From assembly GCF_009727955.1 (NCBI RefSeq), contig NZ_WOBR01000009.1, forward strand, positions 1-64,000: DNA of 64,000 nucleotides, written 5' to 3'. Source of the stretch: Aliivibrio fischeri (GTDB lineage: Bacteria; Pseudomonadota; Gammaproteobacteria; Enterobacterales; Vibrionaceae). Each line of letters opens with the position of its first letter. Position 1 is the stretch's first letter. Both the position numbers and the translations under genes were made by a program. This document shows, piece after piece, positions 1 through 8,828 of this stretch. The notes under the pieces were generated by a model, which saw nothing but the letters and a program-made list of their open reading frames with translations, was not told where the DNA came from and ran no database searches.

Positions 1-31
1 TGTTCTGCATATGGATAAATAAGTAAAAATA

Positions 32-54
32 AGGGGTTAGATACTCTAGCCCCT
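32..54 (+). terminator. Hairpin, possible terminator of a gene left of the window
   Basis: AGGGGTTAG at 32-40 pairs with CTAGCCCCT at 46-54 (one G-U pair) around a 5-base loop. It is followed by ATTCTACTTTT, a poor U-tract. It most likely ends a plus-strand gene outside the window. Nothing else clear is seen before the start at 240, although an AT-rich promoter is possible there. Confidence 0.4.
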
Positions 55-239
55 ATTCTACTTTTGATCTCCAAGTGCTTTATATAAAGACAGTATGCTT
101 ATCTGCGTAGGTGGCGCAATGTATAGATAATCTTACTGAGTGTTTCATTCTTTATTTTAAAGCACTTCAAAATCAACCAGTAGATACCTATTCAATACAG
201 TGATCTCGCTGATACGAATCAAATATAAAAGGGCTCATC

Positions 240-1082
240 ATGACAATCGAAAATATCAGCCAAGCAAAAGTTGCGGGTGGTTGGCACAAACAATACACAC
301 ATACTTCATCATCTCTAAACTGCAATATGCGCTTTGCTATTTTCTTACCTGCAAACGCATCTGAAAGTAATCCGGTTCCTGTTTTATACTGGTTATCAGG
401 CTTAACTTGTACTGACGAAAACTTCATGCAAAAAGCTGGCGCTTTCAAAAAAGCTGCTGAGTTAGGTATTGCTATTGTGGCTATGGATACAAGCCCTCGA
501 GGTGAAGACGTTGCTGATGATGCAGAAGGTGCATACGATTTTGGCCTAGGTGCTGGATTCTACTTAAATGCAACTCAAGCTCCTTGGAACCGTCATTACC
601 ATATGTATGATTATGTGACAAAAGAACTACCATCATTAATCGAAGAACACTTCCCTGTATCAGATAAAAAATCGATTTCGGGTCACAGTATGGGTGGTCA
701 TGGTGCTATTACTATCGGCTTAAAAAACCAAGACATGTATCAATCAATTTCTGCATTCAGTCCTATTGCTAGCCCAATTAACTGCCCTTGGGGACAAAAA
801 GCGTTAGGTTTATACTTAGGTGATAATAAAGAAGCTTGGTTAGAATACGACAGTTCTGAACTTCTTAAAAAAGGCTCAAAACTTCCGATCTTAGTTGACC
901 AAGGTGAAGCTGACGGCTTTTTAGAAGAACAATTAAAACCTGAATATCTTCTCTCTTCGGCAGAGAAATCAGGTACTGATATTGAAGTTAGAATGCAACC
1001 TGGCTACGACCATAGCTACTTCTTCATCTCAACATTTATTGATGAGCATTTAGAATTTCACGCATCTCACTTAAATAAGTAA
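240..1082 (+). CDS. fghA: S-formylglutathione hydrolase (esterase D family)
   Basis: This enzyme hydrolyses S-formylglutathione to formate and glutathione, the second step of glutathione-dependent formaldehyde detoxification in the cytoplasm. The 280 residues form a single alpha/beta-hydrolase domain. The nucleophile elbow GHSMGG places Ser at about 150; the other triad members are visible as Asp about 225 (QGEADGF) and His about 258 (GYDHSYF). Length is typical of the family. AAGGG lies six to seven bases before the ATG. The formaldehyde dehydrogenase partner (frmA/adhC) is not in the window and may lie to the left. The gene stands alone and ends at a strong bidirectional terminator facing the cysteine transporter. 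Confidence 0.93.
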   Translation: MTIENISQAKVAGGWHKQYTHTSSSLNCNMRFAIFLPANASESNPVPVLYWLSGLTCTDENFMQKAGAFKKAAELGIAIVAMDTSPRGEDVADDAEGAYDFGLGAGFYLNATQAPWNRHYHMYDYVTKELPSLIEEHFPVSDKKSISGHSMGGHGAITIGLKNQDMYQSISAFSPIASPINCPWGQKALGLYLGDNKEAWLEYDSSELLKKGSKLPILVDQGEADGFLEEQLKPEYLLSSAEKSGTDIEVRMQPGYDHSYFFISTFIDEHLEFHASHLNK

Positions 1083-1094
1083 CAGCATAAATAG

Positions 1095-1129
1095 AAAAAG
1101 CCCAGAGAGGATATCTCTGGGCTTTTTTT
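1095..1129. terminator. Bidirectional rho-independent terminator
   Basis: AAAGCCCAGAGA pairs with TCTCTGGGCTTT around a short loop, with T-runs on the right and A-runs on the left. It sits between the convergent fghA (+) and cyuP (-) genes and can serve both. Confidence 0.85.
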
Positions 1130-1152
1130 ATGTTATTTAGAAAATAATACTC

Positions 1153-2457
1153 TTAGATAAATGCAAGTATTGGAGAGATACAAAGCAGAATACCAGTAAT
1201 AATAATTAGATTAGTTGCCACACCTTTGTACTTATGAAGTGTAGGTACTTTATACACAAGGTAAGCTGGAATTAAACAACCAACCAAACCAAAAACAGGA
1301 CTACAAATCGAAGTAAAAGATAAGATAGGCGCATTTAACGCAACAGCAGACCATGCAAGTAATATAATGAATACAGTAATTAGTTTATTTACCAATTGTT
1401 TATTAATTGCAGATTCATCCATACGTCTTAATAGTATATTCATGGCAATACCACGACACGCTTCTTGGAATGCCATAAACACACCAAAGAATGATGTCAC
1501 AACAGCGAAGATATTAATCACGATACCTGTAATCGTTGCCCAGCTACCAGGGAAGTAGTGTGCAATAATCGCTAATGCTGAAATATTTTTATTCATTGCT
1601 TCTGCCGCTTGCTCTTGGCTAATCGCAAAAGTAAAAGAAACAGCAAAGAAGAAAACAACAACAAACAAGATACCAAAAGCAATGTTCATTGCTCGTAGCG
1701 CTTTAAAGCGAGCAACCTCAATAGATTTTTCATGCGAACGGTATGAAATAACCATCGGGCTTAATGATTGGATAAATAAGATTGATGTTAATGTAAAAGG
1801 AAGTGTGATGATCGCATCTTTTAACATTGGACCAAATGATCCCATTGCTGGAATATTTGCCATATCCCAACGAGATACAAGTAATAGCCCCATAATTGCC
1901 ACTAAAGATAAAACCGTTACAGCCATAAAACCAGAAAGTTTAAACAGTAACTTTTCACCTTTTGAACCAATGAATGCAAGAATACAAATCAGACCTAAAC
2001 CATAAAATACATTATCGTTTAAATGCCCCTCTGTAACACCAAAAGAATGCAGATATGAAGAACTATCATTAGTTACCGCTAATGAATAAACCAATACCCA
2101 AATAACCAACATAATGAAATAAAGAACACCTAAAGCTATCCCCCAGTTTTTACCTAAATAACCAGTAATAACGCCAGGGTAATCCGTACATGTCTTTGCT
2201 TCTGCGAGAGTATTAATAAAAAGTTTTTGAAACAAATACATGGCTGGGTAACCAATAATTGAAGATAAAAGAAAAACCCAAAGCCCCATAATACCAACTT
2301 GAACAGGTAAAAAAACAATCCCTGCGCCTATAGCCATACCAATACTGATTACAATCCAACCAATATCAGTACTATCGAATTTCGTCGCTTTTTTCCACTC
2401 AGAGTCATTCATTCCATCTCTCTCATGATGATGACTCGGCAATGTAGCTGTGTTCAT
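1153..2457 (-). CDS. cyuP: HAAAP-family amino-acid transporter, probable cysteine/serine permease (YhaO/CyuP-like)
   Basis: This is an inner-membrane secondary transporter with about eleven hydrophobic segments. The N-terminal signature (IGMAIGAGIVFLPVQ) is typical of the serine/threonine/aromatic amino-acid permease superfamily and resembles E. coli YhaO (DlsT/CyuP). The start at 2457 (MNTATLPSHHH) is preferred because GGAG lies six bases upstream; a 23-residue longer reading has no Shine-Dalgarno sequence. It is divergent from ridA-cyuA across 296 bases. Pairing with a cysteine desulfidase argues for cysteine (or D-/L-serine) uptake. The family is certain; the substrate is inferred from context. 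Confidence 0.8.
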   Translation of the reverse strand: MNTATLPSHHHERDGMNDSEWKKATKFDSTDIGWIVISIGMAIGAGIVFLPVQVGIMGLWVFLLSSIIGYPAMYLFQKLFINTLAEAKTCTDYPGVITGYLGKNWGIALGVLYFIMLVIWVLVYSLAVTNDSSSYLHSFGVTEGHLNDNVFYGLGLICILAFIGSKGEKLLFKLSGFMAVTVLSLVAIMGLLLVSRWDMANIPAMGSFGPMLKDAIITLPFTLTSILFIQSLSPMVISYRSHEKSIEVARFKALRAMNIAFGILFVVVFFFAVSFTFAISQEQAAEAMNKNISALAIIAHYFPGSWATITGIVINIFAVVTSFFGVFMAFQEACRGIAMNILLRRMDESAINKQLVNKLITVFIILLAWSAVALNAPILSFTSICSPVFGLVGCLIPAYLVYKVPTLHKYKGVATNLIIITGILLCISPILAFI

Positions 2458-2526
2458 ATAAAACTCCATCTTTGTGTAGGGTACGCTATTTTTTATTATT
2501 AATAATGCATCATACTTTCTAGGCAT

Positions 2527-2753
2527 AAATGCAACTTTTGAAGAATTTACTCTTAATCATAAAAATAACAATGCAATTTTATTTGAAATGATAGCGAGAT
2601 CTCAGTTCGAAAAATAAACACAAAAACAACAGAAACCTATTGCATTGCTTGTCAATTAAGCATAAATTCACCAAACAAGTTGGATGCAACTATTTTTGCA
2701 CAACTTAAAATAAGAGTTAAAATTCAAAATTTATTGCAATTAAGTAGGTTTAT
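2527..2753. promoter_or_regulatory. Divergent promoter region with repeated TGCAA/TTGCA motifs
   Basis: This AT-rich spacer separates cyuP (-) and ridA-cyuA (+). The motif TGCAA or its complement TTGCA recurs at least six times (near 2530, 2571, 2640, 2685, 2697 and 2735). It could hold an operator for the nearby YheO-type regulator. No confident -35/-10 pair was assigned. Confidence 0.4.
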
Positions 2754-3134
2754 ATGAAAGAAATTATTGTTGCTGCATCTGCACCTGAAGCTATTGGCCC
2801 ATATTCTCATGGCACACAATTTAACGGCCTTATTTTTACATCAGGTCAATTACCAGTAGATGGTTCTACTGGTAAAGTGGTTGAGGGTGGAATCACGGCA
2901 CAATCACAAATGTCTCTACAAAATTTAATTGCTGTTATTGAAGCTGGTGGTGGTGATGTAGATACAGTTTTAAAAACAACTTGCTATCTTGCCAATATTA
3001 CTGATTTCGCAGCGTTTAACGAAGTATACAAAACCGTTTTCAAAACAGACTGCCCTGCTCGATCATGTTTTGCCGTTAAAGATCTTCCACTTGGCGTATT
3101 AGTTGAAGTTGAAGCGATTGCACATCAAAAATAA
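2754..3134 (+). CDS. ridA: RidA family reactive intermediate deaminase
   Basis: RidA (YjgF/YER057c/UK114) proteins hydrolyse the enamine/imine released by PLP or Fe-S dehydratases, such as 2-aminoacrylate/2-iminopyruvate, to the keto acid and ammonia. The 126-residue chain carries the family hallmarks: APxAIGPYSH near the N-terminus, SGQLP, and the C-terminal block CPARSCFAV...LPLGVLVEVEAIA with the conserved Arg of the active site. It lies 25 bases before the cyuA start, so the two are very probably cotranscribed. Desulfidation of cysteine yields 2-aminoacrylate, which gives this RidA a plausible dedicated role. It could equally be called TdcF-like; the biochemistry is the same. Confidence 0.9.
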   Translation: MKEIIVAASAPEAIGPYSHGTQFNGLIFTSGQLPVDGSTGKVVEGGITAQSQMSLQNLIAVIEAGGGDVDTVLKTTCYLANITDFAAFNEVYKTVFKTDCPARSCFAVKDLPLGVLVEVEAIAHQK

Positions 3135-3159
3135 TAATTAGAGATAAAAGGTGACCATC

Positions 3160-4437
3160 ATGAACTCTATCTGGAAACAGTACATTGATATTTTACAAGG
3201 TGTTGTAAAACCAGCTCTTGGCTGTACTGAACCAATTTGTGCTGCTTATGCTGCAAGCGTAGCTACACAGATGCTTGGTTCAAAACCAGAAACAATAGAT
3301 GTTTTTGTTTCTGATAACTTATACAAAAATAGCATGGGTGTTTTTGTGCCAAGAACAGGTAGAGTTGGTCTTGCTATTGCAGCAGCAACTGGAGCCATAG
3401 GTGGTAATCCTGATGCCGGCTTAGAAGTATTAGCTAAGATAACTGAAGAAGAAGTAAATGAAGCACAAAGTCTCATTGATAATGGCTGCGTAGTCGTTCA
3501 AAGAGAAACCACTGACGAGTTTATTTATTGCCGAGTTATTGCCAAAAATGCACTTCATAGTGCTGAAGTTACCATTAGTGGTGGTCACACTCTAATTATT
3601 GAAAAACGTCTTGATGGTAACGTCATTTTCACGCTGGATTCCTCTTTACCAAAAACATCTACAGCGTCAATTTGTGATGGCGTTGATATCACTATCTCAT
3701 CAATTTATGACTTTGCTACCCAAGCAGAGTTTGATGACATTAAATTTATTTTAGAGGCAAAAGAGTTAAATATCGCTCTTGCTCAAGAAGGCTTAAATAA
3801 CCCTTACGGTTTAGAAGTTGGTCGCACCTATCAAAAGAACATTGAAAAAGGATTACTTGCTAAAAGTCTAGATAGTGACATTTTGATCTATACTTCTGCA
3901 GCATCTGACGCTCGTATGGGAGGCGCGACGCTGCCAGCCATGTCGAATTATGGCAGTGGTAACCAAGGCATTGCGGCAACTATACCAGTAGTAAAAATGG
4001 CTGACTTTTTTAATGCTGATGATGAAAAATTAGCTCGAGCTTTTATCATGAGTCATCTTGGTGCCATTTACATTAAATCTCACTACCCACCACTTTCTGC
4101 TTTTTGTGGTAATGCTGTTACGTCTGCAGCAGCATCAATGGCAATGGTATATCTAGCTGGTGGCACGTTTGAACAATCTTGCTCAGCCATTCAAAATACC
4201 ATCAGTGATACCAGCGGTATGATTTGTGACGGTGCAAAATCAACATGCGCAATGAAAGTGGGAAGTAGCGCTCAGTCAGCAATGAAATCCGCTCTATTAG
4301 CATTAAATGATCATTGTGTAACGAAACAAGGCGTGATCGCTGATGATGTTGAAAAAACAATTAAAAACATTGGCAGAATGATCACAACAGGTATGCCAAA
4401 TATTGATCATGAAATCATTGAAATAATGGCGTCATAA
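3160..4437 (+). CDS. cyuA: L-cysteine desulfidase (UPF0597, YhaM/CyuA family)
   Basis: Members of this Fe-S-dependent family degrade L-cysteine to pyruvate, ammonia and sulfide. The protein matches E. coli YhaM from end to end. It has the N-terminal [11 protein letters not shown] block with the catalytic-type Cys, the central [18 protein letters not shown] block, and the C-terminal [13 protein letters not shown] block whose cysteines are expected cluster ligands. I place the start at ATG 3160 because AAGGTGA lies five bases upstream; a GTG at 3151 would add three residues. It follows ridA in one transcription unit. The desulfidase reaction was established for archaeal and E. coli relatives; here it is inferred by homology. 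Confidence 0.88.
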   Translation: MNSIWKQYIDILQGVVKPALGCTEPICAAYAASVATQMLGSKPETIDVFVSDNLYKNSMGVFVPRTGRVGLAIAAATGAIGGNPDAGLEVLAKITEEEVNEAQSLIDNGCVVVQRETTDEFIYCRVIAKNALHSAEVTISGGHTLIIEKRLDGNVIFTLDSSLPKTSTASICDGVDITISSIYDFATQAEFDDIKFILEAKELNIALAQEGLNNPYGLEVGRTYQKNIEKGLLAKSLDSDILIYTSAASDARMGGATLPAMSNYGSGNQGIAATIPVVKMADFFNADDEKLARAFIMSHLGAIYIKSHYPPLSAFCGNAVTSAAASMAMVYLAGGTFEQSCSAIQNTISDTSGMICDGAKSTCAMKVGSSAQSAMKSALLALNDHCVTKQGVIADDVEKTIKNIGRMITTGMPNIDHEIIEIMAS

Positions 4438-4442
4438 TGAAA

Positions 4443-4471
4443 AGATGTCACTTACTCGTTAAGTGACATCT
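4443..4471. promoter_or_regulatory. Perfect 12-bp inverted repeat between cyuA and the regulator
   Basis: AGATGTCACTTA (4443-4454) and its exact complement TAAGTGACATCT (4460-4471) flank a five-base loop. No T-run follows, so it is either a weak terminator, an mRNA-stabilising hairpin, or an operator for the regulator that begins 25 bases downstream. Confidence 0.6.
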
Positions 4472-4496
4472 CATTTCACCAACATAAAGAACATAT

Positions 4497-5132
4497 ATGC
4501 TACATAAACTGACTACAGCCGATAAACTCATACTCAAATCAACTTACAGTATTGTTGATGGCATTGCTGCAATGTTTGGTAAACATGTAGAAGTGGTATT
4601 GCACTCTTTAGACTCGGATAACCCATCCATTATTAAAATAGCTAATGGGCATGTAACTGGCCGAGGCATCGGTGCACCTATCACGAACCTAGCACTAGAG
4701 AAATTAAAAACAGATTCTGATGTCTCTACCCCTTATTTTACTCGTACAGAAAAAGGGGAATTGCTACGCTCTGTCACATCGATAATTAGAAATGAAGATG
4801 GCACCCCAATTGCCTTACTTTGTATTAATTCAAATCTTGATGTTCCAATGAACAGTTTCTTTATGGATCTATTTCCTCAAACCAATCAGCTCACAGCATC
4901 ACCAGAAACGTTTGCTAAAGACAGTATTGAAATGCTTACTGATTCAATTGCAAAAATTCAACATGATGTATTTGAAGATGAAACCATTGCCGTTTCACGT
5001 CGAGTTAGAACCATTGTTGAGCGCTTACACCACCAAGGCGCTTTTAATATTAAAGATGCAATTCAAATAACGGCGAATATTCTTAATGTATCTAAAGACT
5101 CTGTTTATCGATACCTAAGAAAGTTCAAATAA
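4497..5132 (+). CDS. YheO/DauR-type PAS-like transcriptional regulator
   Basis: The 211 residues show the two-part layout of the YheO family. Residues about 10-120 form the PAS-like sensor (VDGIAAMFGKHVEVVLHSL, then a TRTEKGELLRSVTSIIRNEDG block). A C-terminal helix-turn-helix (HTH_22, about 155-211) ends with NVSKDSVYRYLRK. DauR, a characterised member, regulates D-arginine catabolism. Position directly after cyuA, on the same strand, suggests it controls the cysteine cluster. E. coli uses an Lrp-type regulator (CyuR/DecR) for the equivalent genes, so this would be a different regulator family. DNA binding is family knowledge; the target is inferred. Confidence 0.8.
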   Translation: MLHKLTTADKLILKSTYSIVDGIAAMFGKHVEVVLHSLDSDNPSIIKIANGHVTGRGIGAPITNLALEKLKTDSDVSTPYFTRTEKGELLRSVTSIIRNEDGTPIALLCINSNLDVPMNSFFMDLFPQTNQLTASPETFAKDSIEMLTDSIAKIQHDVFEDETIAVSRRVRTIVERLHHQGAFNIKDAIQITANILNVSKDSVYRYLRKFK

Positions 5133-5158
5133 TACCAATAACTCTTTCTTACCCTTAT

Positions 5159-5195
5159 AAAAAAAGCCCTGAGAATTCAACATTCTCAGGGCTTT
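5159..5195. terminator. Bidirectional rho-independent terminator
   Basis: AAAGCCCTGAGAAT (5163-5176) pairs with ATTCTCAGGGCTTT (5182-5195), with A-rich sequence to the left. It separates the regulator (+) from the convergent AbgT transporter (-). Confidence 0.85.
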
Positions 5196-5220
5196 ATTGC
5201 TTAATAACACTAATCGGATA

Positions 5221-6780
5221 TTAACCCGGTAACTGATATGTGTATGGTGCTTGGATACCTAGTGGAATACCTAGAGCCCAGTATGCAAGTAGGAACACAG
5301 TCCAACCAACTAACATAGCAATAGAGAATGGCATCATTAGTGAAGCAAGAGTACCGATACCCGTAGACTTAACGTAACGTTGGCAATAAACCACTACTAA
5401 TGGGAAGAATACCATTAGAGGTGAGATGATATTCGAAACTGAATCACCAACACGGTAAGCCGCTTGAGAAAGTTCAGGTGAAATACCAACACCCATTAGC
5501 ATAGGTACTAGTACAGGACCAATTAGAGCCCATTTAGCTGATGCTGAACCAATTAATAAGTTAACCATTGCCGTTAGCAAAATCATACCAATAATGGTCA
5601 TTTGACCTGGTAGGTCCATCGCTTTTAAGAAATCAGCACCGTACATTGCTAGAATTGTACCGATGTTTGATTGACTGAATGCCACTAAGAATTGTGCACA
5701 GAAGAATGACATAACCATGTATGCACCCATTGTACCCATCGTTTGTGACATTGCTTTGATTACATCATTACTGCTCTTAAATGTTCCTGAAACACGGCCA
5801 TAAACAATGCCAGGAATAATAAATAGAATGAAGATAAGTGGAACAATTGACTTCATTAATGGTGCGGAAAATGACGTAATTTCACCATCAGGAGAGCGAA
5901 GTGCTGAGTTTTCTGGATAGATTAAAGCAATTAATAATGCAATACCTGCAACCATTGCCCAACCAGCAAATTTGAATGCTTTTGATTCAATCTCAGTGAA
6001 TGAACCTAAGTCAGGTGCTTCTTCAGCATCTTCGTCTACTGGTGTATTTGCTAAGCGAGGCTCGATAATCTTATCTGTTACATACCAACCGATCACAACA
6101 ATTAGAATTGAAGAAAGACCAGTAAAGTAAATGTTTGCTAATGGGTTAACAATATAAGAAGTATCTAGTACTTGAGCGGCTGTTTGAGTAAAGCCAGCCA
6201 GTAATGGATCAATACCTGATGGGATAAAGTTTGCAGAGAAACCACCAGATACACCAGCAAATGCTGCTGCGATACCAGCTAGTGGATGACGGCCTGCTGC
6301 GTGGAAAATAATACCACCTAGAGGAATAACTAAAACGTAACCTGCATCTGCTGCTGTATGCGAAACGATAGCAACAAGAATAAGCATAGGTGTTAATAGT
6401 TTAGCTGGCGTAAAGTTAAGCATTTTCTTTAGGCCAGTTTGAATAAAGCCAGAAGTATCTGCAACACCAACACCTAACATAGCAACCAATACGATACCTA
6501 AAGGAGCAAAGCCCGTGAAGTTCGTTACCATTGTTGCTAAAAAGTTTGCTAGAGAATCACCAGTTAAAAGGTTTTTCACTTGAACCGCGTCTTGGGTTAC
6601 AGGGTGAATTAAGTCAAATTGTACTTGTGATAATAGCGCTGAAAGACCCCAAACAATTAAAAGGCCCCAAAAAAACAATAGTGCAGGATCTGGTATCTTG
6701 TTACCTACTCGTTCAATTGTATTCAGAAAACGATCCATGCCGCTAAGCTTAGGGGTTTTCTCTGCTACTTGGTTACTCAT
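5221..6780 (-). CDS. AbgT-family transporter
   Basis: This inner-membrane protein of 519 residues has the AbgT fold: about a dozen hydrophobic segments, the N-terminal ERVGNKIPDPALLFFWGL signature, and repeated re-entrant-type sequences (HTAADAGYVLVIPLGG; GDSVSNIISPLMVFFPL). Known members import p-aminobenzoyl-glutamate (AbgT) or export sulfonamides (MtrF-like), so the substrate is open. The start at 6780 (MSNQVAEK) has GGAG seven bases upstream; an ATG four codons earlier has no Shine-Dalgarno. No abgA/abgB hydrolase genes lie nearby. It is monocistronic between two terminators. Confidence 0.88.
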   Translation of the reverse strand: MSNQVAEKTPKLSGMDRFLNTIERVGNKIPDPALLFFWGLLIVWGLSALLSQVQFDLIHPVTQDAVQVKNLLTGDSLANFLATMVTNFTGFAPLGIVLVAMLGVGVADTSGFIQTGLKKMLNFTPAKLLTPMLILVAIVSHTAADAGYVLVIPLGGIIFHAAGRHPLAGIAAAFAGVSGGFSANFIPSGIDPLLAGFTQTAAQVLDTSYIVNPLANIYFTGLSSILIVVIGWYVTDKIIEPRLANTPVDEDAEEAPDLGSFTEIESKAFKFAGWAMVAGIALLIALIYPENSALRSPDGEITSFSAPLMKSIVPLIFILFIIPGIVYGRVSGTFKSSNDVIKAMSQTMGTMGAYMVMSFFCAQFLVAFSQSNIGTILAMYGADFLKAMDLPGQMTIIGMILLTAMVNLLIGSASAKWALIGPVLVPMLMGVGISPELSQAAYRVGDSVSNIISPLMVFFPLVVVYCQRYVKSTGIGTLASLMMPFSIAMLVGWTVFLLAYWALGIPLGIQAPYTYQLPG

Positions 6781-6997
6781 TAGTAACTCCATTTTCTGTA
6801 ATGTTGTATTTAAAGATAAAGAGATTTGATTTTTTTTATTCTTTATCTATTCCTTTGCTAAATCAGTGTAAACCAGATATTGCCAAGAAAAGCTTAATAC
6901 ATTGCATTTTCAGCGCTATACAAATGTTTAATTTGTAAATTAATGTTTCAATGAAACATATATCTAACAACATTAATATTTGCATTACAATAGAAAC

Positions 6998-7021
6998 AAA
7001 AAAAGCGCCTTTCGGCGCTTT
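6998..7021 (-). terminator. Rho-independent terminator of guaA
   Basis: On the minus strand AAAGCGCC, a four-base loop and GGCGCTTT are followed by seven T residues. It lies 35 bases past the guaA stop. The spacer between it and the AbgT start (6781-6997) is AT-rich with no gene seen. Confidence 0.9.
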
Positions 7022-7055
7022 AATAAATAGAATTTATATCAACAATTATTGAGGA

Positions 7056-8609
7056 TTATTCCCACTCAATTGTTGCTGGTGGCTTACCTGAAATATCGTA
7101 AACTACACGAGAAATGCCATTAACTTCATTAATAATACGATTAGATACTTTACCTAAGAAATCGTATGGTAAATGTGCCCAATGCGCAGTCATAAAGTCG
7201 ATAGTCTCAACAGCACGTAGAGAAACAACCCAATCGTACTTACGACCATCGCCCATTACACCAACTGAGCGAACAGGTAAAAATACAGTGAATGCTTGAG
7301 ATACTTTATTATAAAGATCTGCATTGTGTAGTTCTTCAATAAAGATAGCATCAGCACGACGTAGTAAATCACAGTATTCTTTCTTGATTTCACCAAGAAC
7401 ACGAACACCTAAGCCTGGACCAGGGAATGGGTGGCGGTAAAGCATGTTGTAAGGCAAGCCTAGTTCTAGACCGATCTTACGAACTTCATCTTTAAATAAT
7501 TCACGTAAAGGCTCAACAAGACCCATTTCCATATCATCTGGCAAACCGCCAACGTTATGGTGTGATTTAATTACGTGCGCTTTACCTGTTTTAGATGCTG
7601 CTGATTCAATAACATCAGGGTAGATAGTACCTTGTGCTAACCATTTAGCATTTTTCAGTTTCTTAGATTCTTCATCAAAGATATCTACAAATACGTGACC
7701 GATGATCTTACGTTTTGCTTCAGGATCCGATTCACCTTCTAGTGCATCAAGGAAACGCTGCTCAGCATTAACGTGAATAATGTTTAGGCCAAATTTATTG
7801 CCAAACATTTCCATTACTTGATCAGCTTCATTTAAACGTAGTAAACCGTTATCAACGAATACACACGTTAGTTTGTCACCAATTGCACGGTGAGCAAGCA
7901 TTGCAACTACTGATGAGTCAACGCCACCAGATAGACCAAGAATCACTTCATCATCACCTACTTGCTCTTTAATTCGAGCAACAGCATCTTCAATAATAGA
8001 AGCTGATGTCCATAAACCTTCACAACCACATACATTAAGAACAAAGTTCTCAAGCATTTTCATGCCATTTTTAGTGTGAGTTACTTCTGGGTGGAATTGA
8101 ACACCGTAGTATTTTTTCTCTTCGTTCGCCATTGCAGCGTATGGACAGGTTTCAGTCTCTGCAATTTTTACGAAATCAGATGGAATTTCAACGACTTTAT
8201 CACCATGGCTCATCCAAACATCTTGAGTTGCTTCAAGATCTTTAAATAACGCTGATTCACCTGTTACTTGTACTGCTGCATAACCAAACTCACGTTCAGT
8301 TGATGTTGCAACTTTACCACCCAGTTGCTCTGCCATTGTTTGCATGCCGTAACACACACCAAATACAGGAACACCTGAATCAAATACATATTGTGGTGCA
8401 CGAGGAGAGTTTTCTTCTGTAACACTCTCAGGTCCACCAGATAAAATAATACCGTCTGGATTAAAATCACGGATGTCAGATTCTTCTACATCCCAGCTCC
8501 AAAGCTCACAGTAAACACCAATCTCACGAATACGACGCGCAACAAGCTGCGTGTATTGAGAACCAAAATCTAAAATAAGAATACGTTGATCGTGGATATT
8601 AGTCGTCAT
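7056..8609 (-). CDS. guaA: GMP synthase (glutamine-hydrolysing)
   Basis: GuaA converts XMP, ATP and glutamine to GMP, the last step of GMP synthesis. Residues about 1-200 form the class I glutamine amidotransferase domain, with the nucleophile at Cys86 (VFGVCYGMQ) and the FHPEV His/Glu near 182. The ATP-pyrophosphatase domain follows with its P-loop GLSGGVDSS at about 230. The C-terminal dimerisation domain ends in the invariant KPPATIEWE. Length (517) is close to E. coli GuaA. It is the second gene of a guaB-guaA operon, 219 bases after guaB, with an 84-bp palindrome in the gap and no terminator. Confidence 0.98.
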   Translation of the reverse strand: MTTNIHDQRILILDFGSQYTQLVARRIREIGVYCELWSWDVEESDIRDFNPDGIILSGGPESVTEENSPRAPQYVFDSGVPVFGVCYGMQTMAEQLGGKVATSTEREFGYAAVQVTGESALFKDLEATQDVWMSHGDKVVEIPSDFVKIAETETCPYAAMANEEKKYYGVQFHPEVTHTKNGMKMLENFVLNVCGCEGLWTSASIIEDAVARIKEQVGDDEVILGLSGGVDSSVVAMLAHRAIGDKLTCVFVDNGLLRLNEADQVMEMFGNKFGLNIIHVNAEQRFLDALEGESDPEAKRKIIGHVFVDIFDEESKKLKNAKWLAQGTIYPDVIESAASKTGKAHVIKSHHNVGGLPDDMEMGLVEPLRELFKDEVRKIGLELGLPYNMLYRHPFPGPGLGVRVLGEIKKEYCDLLRRADAIFIEELHNADLYNKVSQAFTVFLPVRSVGVMGDGRKYDWVVSLRAVETIDFMTAHWAHLPYDFLGKVSNRIINEVNGISRVVYDISGKPPATIEWE

Positions 8610-8708
8610 TAGTCTTTCTCAAAAAATCATTTATTTAGTGTGGCTTTCATATAAACCACACGCTTAAAATTGAATTTGGTACAAAGTATTTTTTCTTTAT
8701 ATTTCAAA

Positions 8709-8792
8709 GCAGAATCATTCGAGTTCTAGGAAAAGGCACGGAGTTTACAAGTGTAAATGAGTACCTTTGACAACGAAATCGGAAGATTCTGC
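8709..8792. repeat. 84-bp palindromic intergenic element
   Basis: GCAGAATC (8709-8716) and GATTCTGC (8785-8792) mark the ends of an imperfect palindrome whose centre TTTACAAGTGTAAA (8744-8757) is exactly symmetrical. Arms match imperfectly, for example AAAGGCAC against GTACCTTT. It lies inside the guaB-guaA transcript, where it would fold as a long hairpin. Its form is that of an intergenic repeat or RNA-processing element. Confidence 0.75.
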
Positions 8793-8828
8793 AAAGAAAA
8801 TTAAGAAAAATTAGCCTAGGCGCTTCTT

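Noticed and set aside
188..448. Minus-strand frame over the start of fghA
   Set aside because: It is antisense to a clear S-formylglutathione hydrolase and has no family resemblance or ribosome-binding site.
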